Positions 13,236 through 23,008 of a stretch of 42,500 nucleotides of DNA are shown piece by piece (the first letter of the stretch is position 1; each line of letters begins with the position of its first letter). The stretch is from Neocallimastix lanati (nom. inval.). Lineage: Eukaryota > Neocallimastigomycota > Neocallimastigomycetes > Neocallimastigales > Neocallimastigaceae. The notes beneath the pieces are model-generated. The model was given only the letters and a program-made list of their open reading frames with translations, ran no database searches and was not told where the DNA came from. Both the position numbers and the translations under genes were made by a program. The stretch is from the NCBI GenBank assembly GCA_016946835.1, contig JACVTC010000057.1:590001-632500 (forward strand). Direction: 5' to 3'.

Positions 13236-13566
13236 ATTATTTATTTATTATTTATTATTTATTATTTATTATTTATTATTTATTATTTATTATTTATTTA
13301 TTATTTATTATTTATTTATTATTTATTATTTATTATTTATTTATTATTTATTTATTATTTATTATTTATTATTTATTATTTATTATTTATTATTTATTAT
13401 TTATTTATTATTTATTTATTATTTATTATTTATTATTTATTATTTATTTATTATTTATTTATTATTTATTATTTATTATTTATTATTTATTATTTATTTA
13501 TTATTTATTATTTATTATTTATTTATTATTTATTATTTATTATTTATTATTAATTATTTATTATTT
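13236..13566. repeat. TATTATT/TTTATTATT array
   Basis: The array mixes 7-bp and 11-bp units, the same family as at 10.1 and 10.9 kb. Confidence 0.95.
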
Positions 13567-14340
13567 ATTTTTACAGGTGACGTTGCCCTCTTAATCTTTT
13601 GTTCTTGCTTATTTTTTACAATGATGTAACCCTGGTTCGAGGAAGTATTGTTGGGATTTATTTATTAAATTTATTAAAGTATTATTTATTTATCTAATTT
13701 AATTATTATTATTATTATTACATATATTTATTTCAAGTTAAAAAATAATTATACTTGATTATACATTTTAAACTATCTAACAACTTTCTCACACATTTCT
13801 CTTAATTCAGAGAAATATTTTATTTTTATGTTATTTAATTATAAATAACTATTTAATTAATTACATGTTCTTATAATTAAAATAAATTATTTAATGAGTT
13901 TTTATGTAAGGTATTAAAAATATTAATAATTATTATTTAAAGAAATATTTAATAACTATATAAATATAAATATAAAATAATAAGATTTATAAATCAATGT
14001 TTGATTTATGCTATAAAATTTATTATTATTTATTTTATTAATTATAATTAATACTAATTAATTCATAGTAATCAAGCCACTTATAAAGAACATTCTAAAA
14101 TCATTAGATTTGAATTTGATTTATGACATTAATTTATGTTTGAAAATTATTTTATATTAATTAAGGTTTGAATATTTCATTTTAAATAATATGATGAAGG
14201 CGGTTTTATAATTATATTGAATTAATTATTGTGTAACAAATATAATATGGTTAGAAGTTAAGGTTAATGTTTAGTTTATATAAAATTAGTATAGAATTAT
14301 AACTATAATTAATAGTAAAAAAGTATAAATATCATAAACA
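13567..14340. other. Mostly AT-rich; one short non-AT island at its left edge
   Basis: About 13,570-13,660 is less AT-rich and reads on the minus strand as a 34-codon open stretch containing NQGYIIVKNKQEQKIKRATS. It is too short to assign and has no recognised family. The rest shows no gene. Confidence 0.4.
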
Positions 14341-14665
14341 TAAAACATAAGTATTTGCCGCGTATTATATTTTATAATATATACCACATGTATATATGTA
14401 AAATAATTTCATTCATTAAAATATTAATAATACAATAATTTGATATGAGGAATTTATTTATTTCCAGTGTGTGTACTGCCCTTTGTGGAAATATTGAGGT
14501 AGTCACAACACTTTCATATAGGCAGAGATATCCCTGCTAGACAGTCTTATTGAATAATCAGCATTGGAGCTCTGATATGAATATTATTACTAAGAATTTT
14601 GGATGTGGTGCATTTCGGAACGTGGCATTATATATAAAATACGACGTACTTTAATAATAAACTGT
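14341..14665 (+). repeat. Dispersed repeat fragment, non-AT island
   Basis: The left part (about 14,355-14,455) shares TACCACATGTATATATGTA and a later ATATGAGGAA with a copy at about 20,680-20,785. The right part (14,465-14,650) has a much higher GC content than its surroundings and ends with GTGCATTTCGGAACGTGGCA, a member of the motif family described at 15,017-15,235. It is probably a decayed mobile-element fragment, and no coding domain is recognisable. Confidence 0.5.
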
Positions 14666-14880
14666 TCATGAAAGAGTGGCTTAAATTATATTTGATAAAT
14701 GAATAATAATCTTTAAAATTTTAATAATTAATAAAATGTTGTATAATATTGAGTTGTAAAGATAAATTTGAGATTTTTTTTGTTAAAATAATAAAAAAAT
14801 AATATTTAAAAAATATTTTAATACTTTTTGGTAAAATAATATGTAATAACATTTCACTTTAGAAAAATTTTTTGATGTTT

Positions 14881-14911
<31 letters not shown>

Positions 14912-14938
14912 TTAATACATTTATATTTATTTCTATTT

Positions 14939-14969
<31 letters not shown>

Positions 14970-15016
14970 CAATTATTTAAAAAAGAAAAAAATTAAGGAT
15001 GAAATTTTCATTTAAA

Positions 15017-15235
15017 AGCCACGTAACAAATGCAACGTTCCGAAATGCAATGTTGCGAAATGTAACACTCCCCTTCACCAGTTCCTAACTTCCCTTTGAA
15101 GCGAGGCCATTATAACCTTACCCATGGAGATACGTACTAGTTCACTTGGTAATTGAATGAATATGTTGCAACTCTTACATAAACGGTTACGCCGAGTTTC
15201 ATAGAAAGTCACATTCCGAATCGCAACACTCCCAT
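15017..15235 (-). repeat. GTTGCATTTCGGAACGT-type repeat motifs bounding a 160-bp segment
   Basis: Read on the minus strand, GGGAGTGTTGCGATTCGGAA ends the segment near 15,234. GGGGAGTGTTACATTTCGCA begins again near 15,073 and is followed by a 15-bp unit in tandem (CATTTCGSAACRTTG). Both copies point the same way. The same core occurs at 13,105, 14,605, 19,377 and 19,571. The conserved GGGG edge looks like the terminus of a transposable-element family; the family is not identified. Confidence 0.5.
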
Positions 15236-15329
15236 TATAATATACTACAATATTAAGAGAGAAAAAAAGAATTAATAATAATAATAATAATAATAAAAAT
15301 ACTGAAGAGGAATATGAAATTAAGTATTT

Positions 15330-16574
15330 AAATGAAATCTTATAAAAAATTTGAAAGATGACAAAAAAGAAAAATGTCAAAAGGAATTGGACAATACAGA
15401 TAAAAAATTTAAAAAAAATTTGAACGATCGGAAAGTATTTGTTTAATATCAAGTTTACAAATTTAGAAAATAGATATGGAAATCTTGAAAGATGATTTAT
15501 TAAAAAAAAAAAAAAAAAAAAAAAAGAGAGAAATCAATAAATGAAGAAATGAAAGAAACGTTAAAGAATAAATTAGAAGATGACAATAATGAGAATATAC
15601 ATCAAATACAATGTAAGGAAATGGTCTTTCGAGAACTTCACAGGAAAAACAAAGAATTAATGAGTAGTAATTATAGAATGGAAACTGAATTGAAAACTCT
15701 TGAAAAATGTGTCTATGAGCAAGATAATTTTATTGAAGAATTTAGAAATAGAATTGGAAGAAAAAGATGTTAAAATTGGAGAAATGGAAGATGATTTACT
15801 GAAAACAAAAAGAAAATGATAAAGATAATAAAATAGAAGGTAAAAAAAAAATTTTTTTTTTAGAAGTGTCAACTAAATAATAAAATCAAAGAAATGAAAA
15901 AGTGTACTTAAAGAAGTAGCATTTCTTCAAAAAAAAAAAAAAAAAAAAAATGCTTTGAAACTCTCCATCAACAAATCAACGATAATTTTTTTTTATAGCC
16001 GCAATTATTGCGAACTTTAATCTTTATTTATTTATTCTTTTATAAATTACATGAATACTTTTAATCTTTATTTATTTATTCTTTTATAAATTACATGAAT
16101 ACTTTTAATCTTTATTTATTTATTCTTTTATAAATTACATGAATACTTTTAATCTTTATTTATTTATTCTTTTATAAATTACATGAATACTTTTAATCTT
16201 TATTTATTTATTCTTTTATAAATTACATGAATACTTTTAATCTTTATTTATTTATTCTTTTATAAATTACATGAATTCTTTTAATTTTAATAAAAAAAAT
16301 AAAAAACACAGAATTAATAAAATAAATAAATATTATTTTGTCCAATTTGAACCTAATCATATTTGAAATAGTAACATGAAATAAAAAGTAATAATCAAAT
16401 ATAAAGTGTATAAAATAAATTCAGAAAAAAAAAAAAAAAAAAAAAAGAATTCATAGGCAACGAACCTCACCTCCTTATGGATTAGGGTTTGAATTGACTA
16501 TCTAAAAGAAATTATGGTCTTCTTCACAAATCAACGATAAAAATACAGAAACCAATAATCTCAAAAAATCAAAA

Positions 16575-16612
<38 letters not shown>

Positions 16613-16790
16613 AAAAGCAATCAAGTATCTAAAGGAAGAATGTAATAGGGGAACTGAAACTTTTAAACAAGAAATATAAAAAAAAAAAGAAAAATTAGAA
16701 AATAGTCTAGCAAAAGAAAATAAATCCAAAAAGACACAGCTTCAAAATTTCAAAGAAAAAAAAATGGAATCCCAAAAAAAAATAATATGA
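15330..16790 (+). pseudogene. Decayed coiled-coil protein gene
   Basis: Several plus-strand segments read as Lys/Glu-rich coiled coil but sit in different frames or are stopped. They are about 15,350-15,435 (DDKKEKCQKELDNTDKKF), 15,549-15,773 (KNKLEDDNNENIHQIQCKEM, RELHRKNKELMSSN), a shifted continuation at 15,750-15,820 (EEKDVKIGEMEDDLLKTKRK then stop), and 16,540-16,790 (EKAIKYLKEECNRGTETFKQ, KEKLENSLAKENKSKKTQ). The sequence CAAATCAACGATAA occurs on both sides of the 15,990-16,520 stretch, which suggests that the 44-bp minisatellite region is an insertion. It is probably a relic of a long coiled-coil protein; the family is unknown. Confidence 0.6.
16013..16284. repeat. 44-bp minisatellite, six copies
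   Basis: The unit runs from TCTTTATTTATTTATTC to ATGAATACTTTTAA. Copies begin at 16,021, 16,065, 16,109, 16,153, 16,197 and 16,241. They are nearly identical, implying recent expansion, and lie inside the decayed coiled-coil gene. Confidence 0.95.
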
Positions 16791-16800
16791 AGATCAAAAT

Positions 16801-16872
<72 letters not shown>

Positions 16873-17046
16873 TTATGATTATAATATATTCTATTAGAAC
16901 TAAAAAAATTAAATTGAGTTCTGAAAAAAAAAAAAAAATTTTTTTCTTTTTTTTTTTTTTTTTATCATTTATTTCAGATATAACTTTATTATATAAAAAA
17001 TTTTGTTCATTTATTTAATTATTTATTTTACTTTTATTTTATATTC

Positions 17047-17077
<31 letters not shown>

Positions 17078-17377
17078 TTTTAAATACCTATTTTTATTCC
17101 ATTTATATTTCCATTTATATTTCCATTTATATTTCCATTTATATTCCTATTTATAACTATATGTTATTTATTTTTGTTCTTACTTTGTCTTTCCTTATTT
17201 TATTTTATTTAATTTATTTATTTATTTTTTTTTAATACTTTTATTTTTTACTTTTATCTCATTTTTTATTTCATTTTTTATTTAATATATTTATTTATGT
17301 TTAAATAATAAAATTCAATATTATTTTATGAGAATTATTTTTATAACTTCTTGCTGTTATAAATTGGTATTTTTTTT

Positions 17378-18421
17378 TTAAAGTTTACGTGATTTCAAAT
17401 GGGTATCTATTTTACGGTAAATTTCATCATCTTCATCATTGTAACCTTTTATACCATCGACCATAAGATTTCCGAATTTACAATCCAAAAATTCTTCAGG
17501 TTCTTCGTTAAAAGAGTCTCTTCCGTATACTCCATATGTTCCTAAGAAGTCTGTAACATTATAGAATCTATAAATTACAGAAGGTTCATCTAATGGTACA
17601 AAACCAACCGTAGCATATACATCAAACATTTCACCCGGATTTTCAAAAGGTTTCTTAGTACTATATAATGTTACACATTCCTTTTTAGCATTATTAACTT
17701 CTAAGGTAGCATAATAATCACGGTGTTCTACATCAGGATTGCTATATAAGAGATCAGCAACTTCTTTTGGAAACTCAAACTCAATTTCTTTGTCCATGAT
17801 GGTAAATCCTATTAAGTTGTACATATCCTTACGAAATTCAGGATTGTTACGAGTTAAACAGTGGAAAAGTTCATGCATAACAGCATAATTGAACGTGTCT
17901 ATATGTTCTTTTTTCTTTATGTGCTAAAAAAACTTAATATAAACTTTCCCAAGTAAATTTGAGTTCCATAAGTATAAGCACTTGCACCAAATTCTTCATT
18001 CAAAGTAGTTTTCACAAATACAATATTATCGGCTGAAGGAAGAGCATAACCACGTTCTTTAACAGTTTTCTTGGTGTAAGCAATGGCTTAATCTATTCCA
18101 ATTTTTTCTTCATCAGTAAAATCTAATACTTGTTTGATGGCATATTGCTTCATCTCTTCTACTGTTCCATTTAATTTTTGTAAACGATAGTTTAAAATCA
18201 TTTTGATTCATATTTTCAAAGTAGCTTTTGTTGGATAAAATAAGAGAAGAAGCTTCATTCACATTAACAAAACGATAATCTATCACCACGTCATGAGATT
18301 TTCCTTCATTAGTTTTGTTGTGAAGATCTTTCTTACTACTATTGGATACAATACATTTAGTATTGACTAAATTTGAAAATATAAATATTAATCCAATTAA
18401 AAAAATTAAATGAAATTTCAT
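17378..18421 (-). pseudogene. Broken copy of the secreted HExxH metalloprotease gene
   Basis: This copy aligns along its full length with the intact gene at 21,313-22,353. The signal peptide and first 75 residues are preserved (18,421 downward). An extra T in the run at 18,194-18,197 then shifts the frame. A TAA replaces a Lys codon at 18,088-18,090, and further small indels lie at about 17,905-17,945. The C-terminal 166 residues (17,378-17,878) remain open, including HELFHCLTRNNPEFR. Full-length product is therefore not expected, although the C-terminal half could still be read from an internal ATG. The last 100 residues differ from the intact copy far more than the preceding part does. The two genes face away from each other. 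Confidence 0.9.
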
Positions 18422-18593
18422 TTTTTTTTTTTTTTTTTAAATTTTTTTTTTTTTTTTTAATTTATTTTAATATAAATTTTAATAGTTTATTATTTAATTT
18501 TTTTTTTATTTTTTTGTTTTGTAAATTGTTTTTTTCTTTTGTGTTTTTTGTTGTTTTTTTTTGTTGTTTTTTTTTTTATTTATTTTTTTTTCT

Positions 18594-18633
18594 TTACAAA
18601 TGACTAATTGAATCCATTTTTCTTCTTTATATA
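18594..18633 (-). promoter_or_regulatory. TATA-like box and short uORF upstream of the broken metalloprotease copy
   Basis: TATATAAAG (18,625-18,633) and a seven-residue upstream ORF (18,594-18,617, MDSISHL) match the arrangement in the right arm with one residue changed. Confidence 0.4.
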
Positions 18634-18864
18634 GTTAAATTTTTTTTTTTTATTTTTTTTTGTAAGTTTTAGATAATATTTTAATAAAATACACTTTTAT
18701 TAATTGGGAGTTTTTTATTAATATATTAATAAAGTGTGCATTGTAACTAATATATTATTAAATTATTAAAGAACTTTTCATTTTTCTTCATATTAAATTA
18801 ATATACGTTTTTTTTTATTTTTTTTAAGTTTTGGATAATATTTTAATATTTTGTTAAAACATTT

Positions 18865-19289
18865 ATTAATAAAAATAATTTTTAATAATTCTTTTATAAT
18901 AGAATATATTATTATTTCTTTTGAAATTGTTATTTCATAATATTTAATTGAAAAAATATATTTTTATTTCTTTTAAAATAATAATTATTTATATATTCAC
19001 GATTTTTCCCTCTGCCTCTGGGTTTTGCATGAAAGGTTAGGGGCTAAACGATTACTCAGGTAGGTATGTTTTTTATATTTTCTAACACTCTAAGAATCCC
19101 ATTGCGTAAGCCTTGTCTGAGAGGATTACAGTGTCCAGCTCCTCTGGGATGACAGGGACACTACCTATTAGTGGGTTCTGCTTTCCCTTTGAGGATTGCG
19201 TTAGGGTTCTTCTATATGGAGTTTCTTTGCTTATGGGCAGTTAATCATACACCCATATTAACATATAGGGGAGACAAAAGTCTTCAGTC

Positions 19290-19323
<34 letters not shown>

Positions 19324-19800
19324 ATGATTGTATAGAATATCTTAAAAATGTATGGCTTTATTTAAAAATATTTGTACGCCACATTGCGAAATATACGATC
19401 CCCTAAGTATTTTTTCCCCTTATAGATAATAATTAATAATATTATTTCGAATAATCATAAGTAATATAGACAAGATATTATCCTTAACTGTGGGCCTGAG
19501 AGGGTTGTCACATGCATTGTCATTTAATATATTTTACAAGGAAATTAACATTTTGGGTACATGATAATTAGGGGGATCGTGCATTTCCCAATATGGCTTA
19601 TAATAATTTTAAAATAAAGCCATACATTTTTATATATTCTATACAATTATAAATAAATATATATATATAAATAATAATAAATTTTTAAATTAATTAATTA
19701 TTGAATAACTATTTCAAAGGAAATAATAATATATTTTATTATAAAAGAATTAATAAAAATTATTTATACAATTGAATATTAATAAATTATATATATATAT
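18865..19800. mobile_element. Foldback (palindromic) element with about 220-bp arms, left arm interrupted
   Basis: The right arm (about 19,570-19,800) is the reverse complement of 19,321-19,406 and, beyond an insertion, of 18,865-18,998. Shared blocks include AATGTATGGCTTTATTT, TTGTATAGAATAT and TTCTTTTATAATA. The arms meet head to head with GGGGGATCGTGCATTTCCCA and its counterpart at their inner ends, around a unique core of about 160 bp. The structure resembles a MITE pair or foldback transposon. There is no transposase. Confidence 0.7.
18999..19320. mobile_element. GC-richer insertion ending in a 32-base poly(A) tract, inside the foldback element
   Basis: About 290 bp of far higher GC content than the region is followed by an A-run (19,291 onward) and splits one foldback arm. 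The poly(A) end suggests a retroposed fragment (SINE or LINE 3' end) on the plus strand. The minus strand also holds a 52-codon open stretch (19,082-19,240, containing GSVPVIPEELDTVILSDKAY) that uses C- and G-ending codons, unlike the native genes. I recognise no family and see no clear target-site duplication. Confidence 0.5.
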
Positions 19801-20097
19801 ATATATAAAAAGAATATTTATTATTTATTTAATTATTATTTATTTAATAAAACAAAGAAGTTAAACATCGTTTAAAAAATAGATCGATGTGATGTCTACT
19901 AAACTCTCTCCCTTTAAAAAATACAGAAAGATTCACATTTTTTTATTAATAAGAGAAATCAAGAAATTACTCTCTGTAAGTTTCTGAGAGTGAAATTAGA
20001 CTCTTAGTATTTTGTGTCTTATACTATATATATATATATATATAAAATAAGGACTAACTAATAGTATTGTTCTTGTTCCTTAAGGCCATATCGGTAT

Positions 20098-20128
<31 letters not shown>

Positions 20129-20289
20129 ATTATTATTTAGATTAGAAAAAGAATACCCATCCAGTACTTTATTAAATAGATAATTATATATATATATATA
20201 TATAAATTTTAAAAATTATTATTATTATTATTATTTTTTTTTTTTAAAAAAAAAAAATCCATTATATATTTTAAAGATAAAAAAATAAA
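19801..20289. other. Spacer with AT tracts and one dispersed-repeat copy
   Basis: About 19,877-19,913 contains ATGTCTACTAAACTCTCTCC, matched at about 24,398-24,421 by GTGTCCACTAAACTCTCCCC in similar flanks. It also holds AT dinucleotide runs and a 29-base poly(T). No gene is visible. Confidence 0.5.
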
Positions 20290-20600
20290 ACAATAAAATT
20301 TATTTTATTTTAATATATATTATTATAATTATTATATTTAAAATATTTATAATACTTTAATTTATATAAAATTAATATAGTTCTATGTATTAGAATATAT
20401 AATTAATATATTACCTATTTCTTTTAAACAAATTAAATTATTTATATTAGAAATCGAAGACTCTCCTTATAAATTTTAAGAATTAGAATTATTATTTTAA
20501 TTGTATGAATATTATATAAAAAATATATTAATTTTATATGAATTAAAGTATTATAATTATTATAATTATTATAATTTTATTAATAAATTTTTACTTAACA
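20290..20600. repeat. AT-rich foldback repeat
   Basis: TTATAATACTTTAATTTATA near 20,349 reappears as its near-exact reverse complement near 20,545, giving arms of roughly 80-100 bp around a non-palindromic centre. It is MITE-like in form, with no coding capacity. Confidence 0.55.
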
Positions 20601-20654
20601 ACCATTATTTAAAAAAAAAAAAAAAAAAAAAAAACCTAAAAAACTGCTTATAAA

Positions 20655-20785
20655 TTATTGCACATAAAAGTCCCAGCATATCAGGTATTATATTATTTGA
20701 TATGTACCACATGTATATATGTATATATGTAAAGTTATTATAAAATGCATCCTATTAAATAATTTAATAATTTTAATATGAGGAA
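20655..20785 (+). repeat. Second copy of the TACCACATGTATATATGTA dispersed repeat
   Basis: The copy matches about 14,355-14,455 with small indels, including an extra TATATATG unit. Confidence 0.6.
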
Positions 20786-21085
20786 AGATGAAAAGTTCTT
20801 TAATAATATATTAGTTAAAATACACAATTTATTAATATATTAATAAAGAATTTTCCATTAATAAAGTGCATGTTTTAACAAAATATTAAAGTATTATCCA
20901 AAACTTAAAAAAAAATAAAAAAAACATATATTAATTTAATATGAGGGAGGATGATTAGTTCTTTAATAATTTAATAATATATTAGTTACAATGCACACTT
21001 TATTAAAATATTGATAAAGAACTTTCCATTAATAAAAGTGTATTTTATTAAAATATTATCTAAAACTTAAAAAAAAAAAAAAAAA
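20775..21085 (+). repeat. Tandem duplication of the region upstream of the metalloprotease gene
   Basis: Two units of about 160 bp (starting at 20,775 and 20,938) share AATATGAGG, AGTTCTTTAATAAT, a TTCCATTAATAAA block and AAAACTTAAAAAAA. The left arm keeps one full unit and part of the other, so this duplication predates the inverted duplication. Confidence 0.85.
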
Positions 21086-21095
21086 AAAATTTAAC

Positions 21096-21135
21096 TATAT
21101 AAAGAAGAAAAATGGATTCAATTAATCATTTGTAA
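21096..21135 (+). promoter_or_regulatory. TATA-like box and seven-codon uORF
   Basis: TATATAAAG lies at 21,096-21,104, about 210 bp upstream of the gene's ATG. A complete uORF (MDSINHL) spans 21,112-21,135. Both are conserved in the left arm. If the TATA element sets the start site about 30 bp downstream, the uORF would be excluded from the mRNA, so its role depends on the true start site. Confidence 0.4.
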
Positions 21136-21312
21136 AAAAAAAAAATAAATAAAAAAAAACAAAAACAAAAAACAAAAACAAAAAACAAAAACAAAAAACA
21201 CAAAAGAAAAAAACAATATACAAAACAAAAAAAAATTAAATAATAAACTACTAAATTTTATATTAAAATAAATTAAATAAAAAAAAAAAAATTTAAAAAA
21301 AAAAAAAAAAAA

Positions 21313-22353
21313 ATGAAATTTCATTTAATTTTTTTAATTGGATTAATATTTATATTTTCAAATTTAGTCAATACTAAATGTATTGTATCCAATAGTAGTA
21401 AGAAAGATCTTCATAATAAAAATAATGAAAGCAAATCTCATGACGTGGTGATAGATTATCGTTTTGCTAATGCGAATGAAGCTTCTTCTCTTATTTTATC
21501 AAACAAAAGCTACTTTGAAAATATGAATCAAAATGATTTAAACTATCGTTTACAAAAATTAAATGGAACAGTAGAAGAGATGAAGCAATATGCCATCAAA
21601 CAAGTATTAGATTTTACTGATGAAGAAAAAATTGGAATAGATAAAGCCATTGCTTACGCCAAGAAAACTGTTAAAGAACGTGGTTATGCTCTTCCTTCAG
21701 CCGATAATATTGTATTTGTGAAAACTACTTTGAATGAAGAATTTGGTGCAAGTGCTTATACTCATGGAACTCAAATTTACTTGGGAAAGTATTTATTAAG
21801 TTATTTAGCACGTAAAGAAAAAGAAGATATAGACACGTTCAATTATGCTGTTATGCATGAACTTTTCCACTGTTTAACTCGTAACAATCCTGAATTTCGT
21901 AAGGATATGTACAACTTAATAGGATTTACCATCATGGACAAAGAAATTGAGTTTGAGTTTCCAAAAGAAGTTGCTGATCTCTTATATAGCAATCCTGATG
22001 TAGAACACCGTGATTATTATGCTACCTTAGAAGTTAATAATGTTAAAAAGGAATGTGTAACAGTATTTGGTACTAAGAAACCTTTTGAAAATCCGGGTGA
22101 AATTTTTGATGTATATGGTGCGGTTGGCTTTGTACCATTAGATGAACCTTCTGTAATTTATAGATTCTATGATGTTACAGATTTCTTAGGAACATATGGA
22201 GTACACGGAACATACCCTATTAACGAAGAACCTGAAGAATTTTTGGCTCTAGAATTTGGAAGTCTTATGGTCGATGGTATAAAAGATTACGAAGGTGAAG
22301 ATGATGAAGTTCGCCTTAAAATAGATACCTATTTGAAATCACGTAAACCTTAA
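21313..22353 (+). CDS. Secreted putative zinc metalloprotease (HExxH), intact copy
   Basis: The 346-residue frame has no introns. It starts at the ATG after a long A-rich leader and begins with a signal peptide (MKFHLIFLIGLIFIFSNLVN, cleavage near 21). The zinc motif is H182-E-L-F-H186 in MHELFHCLTRNNPEFR. A downstream EEPEEFLALEF (305-315) probably supplies the third, Glu ligand (308, 309 or 314), as in gluzincin-type peptidases. There is no transmembrane anchor, dockerin or carbohydrate-binding module, so it is likely a free extracellular peptidase. Its form resembles small secreted or lipoprotein metalloproteases of bacteria more than fungal fungalysins or deuterolysins, so transfer from a rumen bacterium is possible but unproven. 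The substrate is unknown. A broken, divergently oriented copy lies 2.9 kb to the left. Confidence 0.8.
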   Translation: MKFHLIFLIGLIFIFSNLVNTKCIVSNSSKKDLHNKNNESKSHDVVIDYRFANANEASSLILSNKSYFENMNQNDLNYRLQKLNGTVEEMKQYAIKQVLDFTDEEKIGIDKAIAYAKKTVKERGYALPSADNIVFVKTTLNEEFGASAYTHGTQIYLGKYLLSYLARKEKEDIDTFNYAVMHELFHCLTRNNPEFRKDMYNLIGFTIMDKEIEFEFPKEVADLLYSNPDVEHRDYYATLEVNNVKKECVTVFGTKKPFENPGEIFDVYGAVGFVPLDEPSVIYRFYDVTDFLGTYGVHGTYPINEEPEEFLALEFGSLMVDGIKDYEGEDDEVRLKIDTYLKSRKP

Positions 22354-22529
22354 AAAAAAAAAATACCAATTCATAACAGCAAGAAGTTATAAAAATAATT
22401 AAAATAATACAGAATTTTATTATTTAAACATAAATAAATATATTAAATAAAAGATGAAATAAAAGTAAAAAAAAAAGATAAAGTAAGAACAAAAATAAAT
22501 AACATATAATTATAAATAGGAATATAAAT

Positions 22530-22880
22530 GGAAATATAAATTGAATAAAAATAGGTGTATAAAATATATATATATATATATAAAATAAAAATAAAATAAA
22601 GAATTAAATAAATGAACAAATTTTTTTTATATAATAAAGTTATATTAATTGAATTGATAAAAAAAAAAAAAAAGAAAAAAAGAATATTTTTTTTTTTTTT
22701 TTTTAATTTAAAATGAAAATATAAATGAAATAAAAATAGGCGTATAAAAATATATATATAAAAGTAAAATAAATAAATAAATGAACAAATTTTTTTTATA
22801 TAATAAAGTTATATTAATTGAATTGATAAAAAAAAAAAAAAAAAAAAAGAAAAAAAGAATATTTTTTTTAATTTAAAATT
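22530..22880. repeat. Tandem duplication of the 3' flank of the metalloprotease gene
   Basis: Two units about 185 bp apart share ATAAAAATAGG, AATGAACAAATTTTTTT, ATATAATAAAGTTATATTAA and TTGAATTGATAAAA. The left arm has only one unit, so this duplication is specific to the right arm. Confidence 0.85.
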
Positions 22881-23008
22881 AATTTACTAAATTAATATAT
22901 AAATTAAATAATAAATTAATTAATTAAATAAATAAATTATAAATTTTTTTTTTTTTTTTTTTTTTTGAAAGTCCTATTTAATTTAATTTCTTTAGTTCTT
23001 ATAGAATA

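Larger units (their letters stand above)
16800..18862 (-). repeat. Left arm of large inverted duplication
   Basis: The reverse complement of this arm matches 20,775-23,045 through the whole metalloprotease locus: an outer (AAT)n tract, a GTTCTAATAGAATATATT block, AT-rich 3' flank, coding region, TATA-like box, uORF and upstream repeat unit. The match breaks at the inner edge near TTGTTAAAACAT (about 18,862), where the foldback element begins. Confidence 0.88.

Noticed and set aside
10144-13566. Regular repeats considered as a CRISPR-like array
   Set aside because: There are no unique spacers between units; this is simple satellite DNA in a eukaryote.
13610-13660. GGTTCGAGG resembling a tRNA B box
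   Set aside because: The bases around it cannot form a T-stem or acceptor stem, and no A box lies at the right distance.
17378-17878. Independent 166-residue metalloprotease gene
   Set aside because: Comparison with the intact copy shows it is the C-terminal half of a frameshifted and stopped gene, so it is annotated as part of the pseudogene.
21118-21324. 68-codon minus-strand frame upstream of the metalloprotease
   Set aside because: It comes from the A-rich leader read as Phe/Leu codons.
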